This document shows, one piece after another, positions 61,026 through 64,000 of a stretch of DNA of 64,000 nt; position 1 is the stretch's first letter; the number at the start of each line of letters is the position of its first letter. The DNA is from Flavivirga jejuensis. GTDB taxonomy: Bacteria; Bacteroidota; Bacteroidia; Flavobacteriales; Flavobacteriaceae. The position numbers and the translations under genes were made by a program. The stretch is taken from NCBI RefSeq assembly GCF_030540765.1, contig NZ_JAUOEL010000009.1:124001-188000 (forward strand), read 5' to 3'. The notes below the pieces were generated by a model. It had not been told where the DNA came from. It was given only the letters and a program-made list of their open reading frames with translations, and did no database searches.

Positions 61026-63560
61026 TTGAAAAAACAACTTTCGAAAATATTATTTTTTTTGTTACTAATAAGTTACGTTTCATCCTGTGATAGTGTGAAA
61101 AGGGTTGCTGAAAACGAACACTTACTTATCAATAATACAGTGTTAGTAAATAACAAAAAAGTTAACACAGAAACTATAAACAATTTACTATATCAAAAAC
61201 CTAATAGAAAAATCGCGAATATCCCGTTACGCTTATACATTTATAATTTAGCACGTAATAATAAAGATTCATTGTTTGAGGTATGGCTAGATAAGTCTCC
61301 AAAACGTAGAGCTAGATTAACTAAAAGATTATCCCAAAAACAATTAGACCGATTAAAAAACTCATCTATCGGATTTAATAATTGGTTGCGCAAAACTGGT
61401 GAAGCTCCAGTAATTATAGATGAGGAAAAAACACAAAAATCTGTAAAACGCCTTCAAGATTACTATATAAATAATGGTTGGTTTGATGTTAAAACGACTT
61501 TCGATGTAAAAAAAGATGAAGACAAACGTGCAAGCATTAAATATCAAGTTAAAACAGGAGAGGTTTTTATAATTGATTCTATTTCAGAAAAAGTAAAATC
61601 ACCCGTAGTAGATTCTTTATATCAAAATATTAAGAGAGCAGCTTTAATAAAAGCGAACGAACAATATAGAACCACAAATTTTGAAAAAGAACGTAGTAGA
61701 ATTTCCAGTGAATTACGTAACTCTGGTGTATACCATTTTAATCAAGACTACATCACCTTCGAAATTGATACGGTGGGTACTAATAAGAAAGTGAATGTTG
61801 GTATTCAAATTCAAAATAGAGCCATTAAAACACAAGATTCTATTAGACGTGAGCCTTTTAAAATATTTAAAATTAAAGATGTTAAAATCATCACAGATTA
61901 CACATTTGAAAATAGAAAAAAACCGTTTCAAGACTCCATATTCTATAACGGTTATAAACTTTATAGTTATAATAAAATACACTACAGACCAGAAGCTCTT
62001 ACAGATGCCATATTTGTAAATCCAGGTTCCGTTTTTAAAGACCTGGATAGAACACGAACTTATAGACATTTAAGTGAATTACGCACGTTTGAGTATCCAG
62101 ATATTAAATACGACACAGTTGCAAACTCTGATGATGAACTCATCACCACTATAAAATTAACACCTTTAAAAAAGTTTAGTTTAGGGTTTAGTGGAGACGT
62201 ATCTCAAAGCGATATTCAAACCTTTGGGTTTTCACTAAACCCAAGCTTACAAATTAGAAATGTTTTTAGAGGAGCCGAAATACTTGAAGTATCTGCAATC
62301 GGATCTATTGGCGCATCAAAAGATAAAAACAAGCTTGAAAGTGAACCCTTTTTTGATATTAATGAAATTGGTGTTGATCTAAAACTAACGATTCCCAGAT
62401 TATTTTCACCCTTTAATACAGAGAAAATAATTCCTAAATATATGTCTCCTTCTACACGAATGAGTATAGCTACTACGAGTCAGACTAATATAGGGCTAGA
62501 CAAACAAACTTTTAGCGGTACTTTTAATTATAACTGGTATCCAAATAAAAAAGTAAGTAATAAACTGGATTTATTTAATGCACAATACGTAAGAAACCTT
62601 AATGTAAATAACTATTTTGACGTATACCAAAACTCTTTTAGCTCTTTGAATCAAATCGCAAAAGACATTAATTATATAGATTCAGATGACGATCTAGACA
62701 TTTCAGACGAAACAGATGCTTTTTTAGATTATGCTTTAAACCCAGTAACTCCTAGTGAGATTTCAGATAGTCAGTTAGCAATAATAAATAGTATTGATGA
62801 GCGTAAAGACAGATTAACAGAAGACAACTTAATTCTTTCTTCTAGCTTTAGTTTTATTAATGACGAACGTACCAATCTATTTGATGATGATTTTTCAATC
62901 TTTCGTTTTAAGTTAGAACTGGCAGGAAATTTATTAGCAAACACATCAAAACTTTTAGGCTTAAAAAAAAATAGTGATAATCGTTATGAAATTTTTAATG
63001 TTGCATATTCTCAATATATCAAAACCGAATTCGATTATATAAAACACTGGGATTTAGGAAAAAAGAATGTACTTGCTATGAGGAGTTTTTTAGGCATTGC
63101 GATTCCATATGGCAACTCAACAAGCATCCCTTTTTCTAAAAGTTTCTTTGGAGGTGGTCCTAACGACAACCGTGCCTGGACTGCTTATAGCTTAGGCCCA
63201 GGCAGTTCTAAAAGTATCAATGAGTTTAATGAGGCCAATTTAAAAATAGCCCTAAATATTGAGCAGCGCTTTAATATATTTGAAAAATTAAATGGTGCTA
63301 TTTTTCTAGATACTGGAAATATTTGGAATGTATTAGATAACGTAGAAGACGACAACGCTACATTTTCAGATTTCGATTCACTAAAAGACATTGCAGTTGG
63401 TTCTGGTTTCGGTCTGCGTTACGATTTTAGTTTTTTTGTATTTCGTTTCGATATAGGTTTCAAAACTTACGACCCTTTTTACCAAGAAAAAAACAGATGG
63501 TTTAATGATTATAATTTTGCAAATGCTGTTTATAATATAGGTATAAACTACCCTTTTTAA
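61026..63560 (+). CDS. tamL: TamL-type outer-membrane assembly lipoprotein (Omp85 family)
   Basis: An 844-residue lipoprotein with the lipobox ending SSC (Cys21). Residues about 30-380 hold POTRA-like domains (SVKRLQDYYINNGWFDVKTT), and about 390-844 is the Omp85 beta-barrel with GFSGDVSQSDIQTFGFSLNP and GPNDNRAWTAYSLGPG, ending in PF, as typical of barrel C-termini. TamL with TamB assembles or exports outer-membrane components in Bacteroidota. The start is TTG at 61026, with no in-frame ATG nearby and a stop not far upstream. Full length. Confidence 0.88.
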   Translation: MKKQLSKILFFLLLISYVSSCDSVKRVAENEHLLINNTVLVNNKKVNTETINNLLYQKPNRKIANIPLRLYIYNLARNNKDSLFEVWLDKSPKRRARLTKRLSQKQLDRLKNSSIGFNNWLRKTGEAPVIIDEEKTQKSVKRLQDYYINNGWFDVKTTFDVKKDEDKRASIKYQVKTGEVFIIDSISEKVKSPVVDSLYQNIKRAALIKANEQYRTTNFEKERSRISSELRNSGVYHFNQDYITFEIDTVGTNKKVNVGIQIQNRAIKTQDSIRREPFKIFKIKDVKIITDYTFENRKKPFQDSIFYNGYKLYSYNKIHYRPEALTDAIFVNPGSVFKDLDRTRTYRHLSELRTFEYPDIKYDTVANSDDELITTIKLTPLKKFSLGFSGDVSQSDIQTFGFSLNPSLQIRNVFRGAEILEVSAIGSIGASKDKNKLESEPFFDINEIGVDLKLTIPRLFSPFNTEKIIPKYMSPSTRMSIATTSQTNIGLDKQTFSGTFNYNWYPNKKVSNKLDLFNAQYVRNLNVNNYFDVYQNSFSSLNQIAKDINYIDSDDDLDISDETDAFLDYALNPVTPSEISDSQLAIINSIDERKDRLTEDNLILSSSFSFINDERTNLFDDDFSIFRFKLELAGNLLANTSKLLGLKKNSDNRYEIFNVAYSQYIKTEFDYIKHWDLGKKNVLAMRSFLGIAIPYGNSTSIPFSKSFFGGGPNDNRAWTAYSLGPGSSKSINEFNEANLKIALNIEQRFNIFEKLNGAIFLDTGNIWNVLDNVEDDNATFSDFDSLKDIAVGSGFGLRYDFSFFVFRFDIGFKTYDPFYQEKNRWFNDYNFANAVYNIGINYPF

Positions 63561-63765
63561 TTGCAAAAAAACAGATCAATACTTACTTCCTAATTTCTAT
63601 CAAAATTATTGTTGTACCCTTTCAATATAGCTAGTCTTGAGCAAATTCGAAAAACTCAAGGTAAACTCTAAAAGAATCTAATCTTAAATTAGAAAACTAT
63701 AACGTTTTAGTATTGTTTTAGTATTTTCAAATCATTAAATCATATTTATTTATTCAAAAAATGAT

Positions 63766-63773
63766 TACTTTTG
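63766..63773 (+). promoter_or_regulatory. -7 box of fbaA
   Basis: TACTTTTG matches TAnnTTTG, 33 bases before the fbaA ATG. The rest of the 246-base spacer shows no gene. Confidence 0.45.
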
Positions 63774-63806
63774 AAGTCAATTAAATTACTAATCAAATTA
63801 TTTAAA

Positions 63807-64000
63807 ATGGGACACAATATAAAACCAGGAGTTGCTACAGGTCAAGAAGTACAAGCAATTTTTAAACTTGCAAAAGAAAAAGGATTTGCTTTACCAGCTG
63901 TAAACGTAATAGGTTCAGACACTATAAATGGTGTTTTAGAAACTGCAGCCGCTTTAAATGCTCCTGTTATTATACAATTTTCTAATGGTGGCGCACAATT
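63807..64000 (+). CDS. fbaA: Class II fructose-bisphosphate aldolase, 5' part
   Basis: The first 64 codons of a gene cut by the window end: MGHNIKPGVATGQEVQAIFK, LAKEKGFALPAVNVIGSDTI, then TAAALNAPVIIQFSNGG. This is the N-terminus of a zinc-dependent class II fructose-bisphosphate aldolase, which splits fructose 1,6-bisphosphate in glycolysis. Catalytic and metal residues lie past the end of the window, so only the family is secure. Confidence 0.93.
   Translation, partial: MGHNIKPGVATGQEVQAIFKLAKEKGFALPAVNVIGSDTINGVLETAAALNAPVIIQFSNGGAQ

Overview
The window looks like a chromosomal segment of a low-GC marine-type member of the Flavobacteriaceae (Bacteroidota). This rests on a type IX secretion (T9SS) toolkit (PorT, a DUF5103 plug protein, a very large surface protein with a C-terminal sorting domain), an Na+-NQR respiratory operon, menaquinone (MenG) rather than ubiquinone chemistry, a TamL-type outer-membrane lipoprotein, weak or absent Shine-Dalgarno sequences, and repeated upstream TAnnTTTG boxes, the -7 motif of Bacteroidota promoters. 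No rRNA, prophage, transposase gene or CRISPR array was seen. One tRNA (Gly, anticodon TCC) is present.

Layout. 1-9.2 kb: O-methyltransferase, hybrid two-component kinase, TatA, then a minus-strand series made of an M1 aminopeptidase, a DUF6702 protein and three tandem paralogues with a carboxypeptidase-regulatory-like domain, with a MITE-like element between them. 9.2-16 kb: peptidase E, tRNA-Gly, GNAT, M48 protease, ankyrin protein, phosphoglycerate mutase (gpmI), a HAD-like hydrolase and a CoA-transferase. 16-19 kb: methionine aminopeptidase, a striking tandem array of decayed GxxExxY gene starts ending in one intact GxxExxY gene framed by inverted repeats, then a methyltransferase and a DUF423 protein. 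19-29 kb: ApbE flavin transferase with a small partner, an SLC13 symporter, a DUF4846 protein and the nqrABCDEF operon (minus strand). The operon carries one interspersed repeat inside the nqrE coding region and another between nqrE and nqrD.

29-36.7 kb: T9SS plug protein, ApaG, a DUF6695/NRDE overlapping pair, pruA, then a small accessory island (HNH endonuclease, a 70-residue cysteine-rich protein and about 1.3 kb without convincing genes). 36.7-42.2 kb: a two-gene glycosyltransferase locus whose second gene (1394 codons) fuses a GT-B glycosyltransferase to a NAGPA-type phosphodiester glycosidase. Both proteins share an HDFxWE-G motif. This is the most unusual locus in the window. 42.2-50.7 kb: YCII protein with an ECF42-type sigma factor, the 1620-residue T9SS surface protein with a leader holding LytTR-like direct repeats and a long hairpin, and a TPR protein. 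50.7-64 kb: rsmG, fatty acid desaturase, aspartate-type aminotransferase, an orphan response regulator, a possible small RNA, the trkA-trkH potassium uptake operon, menG-porT, an SpoU-type RNA methyltransferase divergent from tamL, and the start of fbaA.

How the parts fit. NQR builds a sodium gradient from NADH. ApbE attaches FMN to NqrB and NqrC, and the SLC13 symporter could use the gradient. MenG completes the quinone that NQR reduces. PorT and the DUF5103 protein belong to the machine that exports proteins with sorting domains such as the 1620-residue one. Several families of short interspersed repeats occupy the spacers, so much of the non-coding DNA here is repeat-derived. All family assignments are from reading the sequence; no database search was run.
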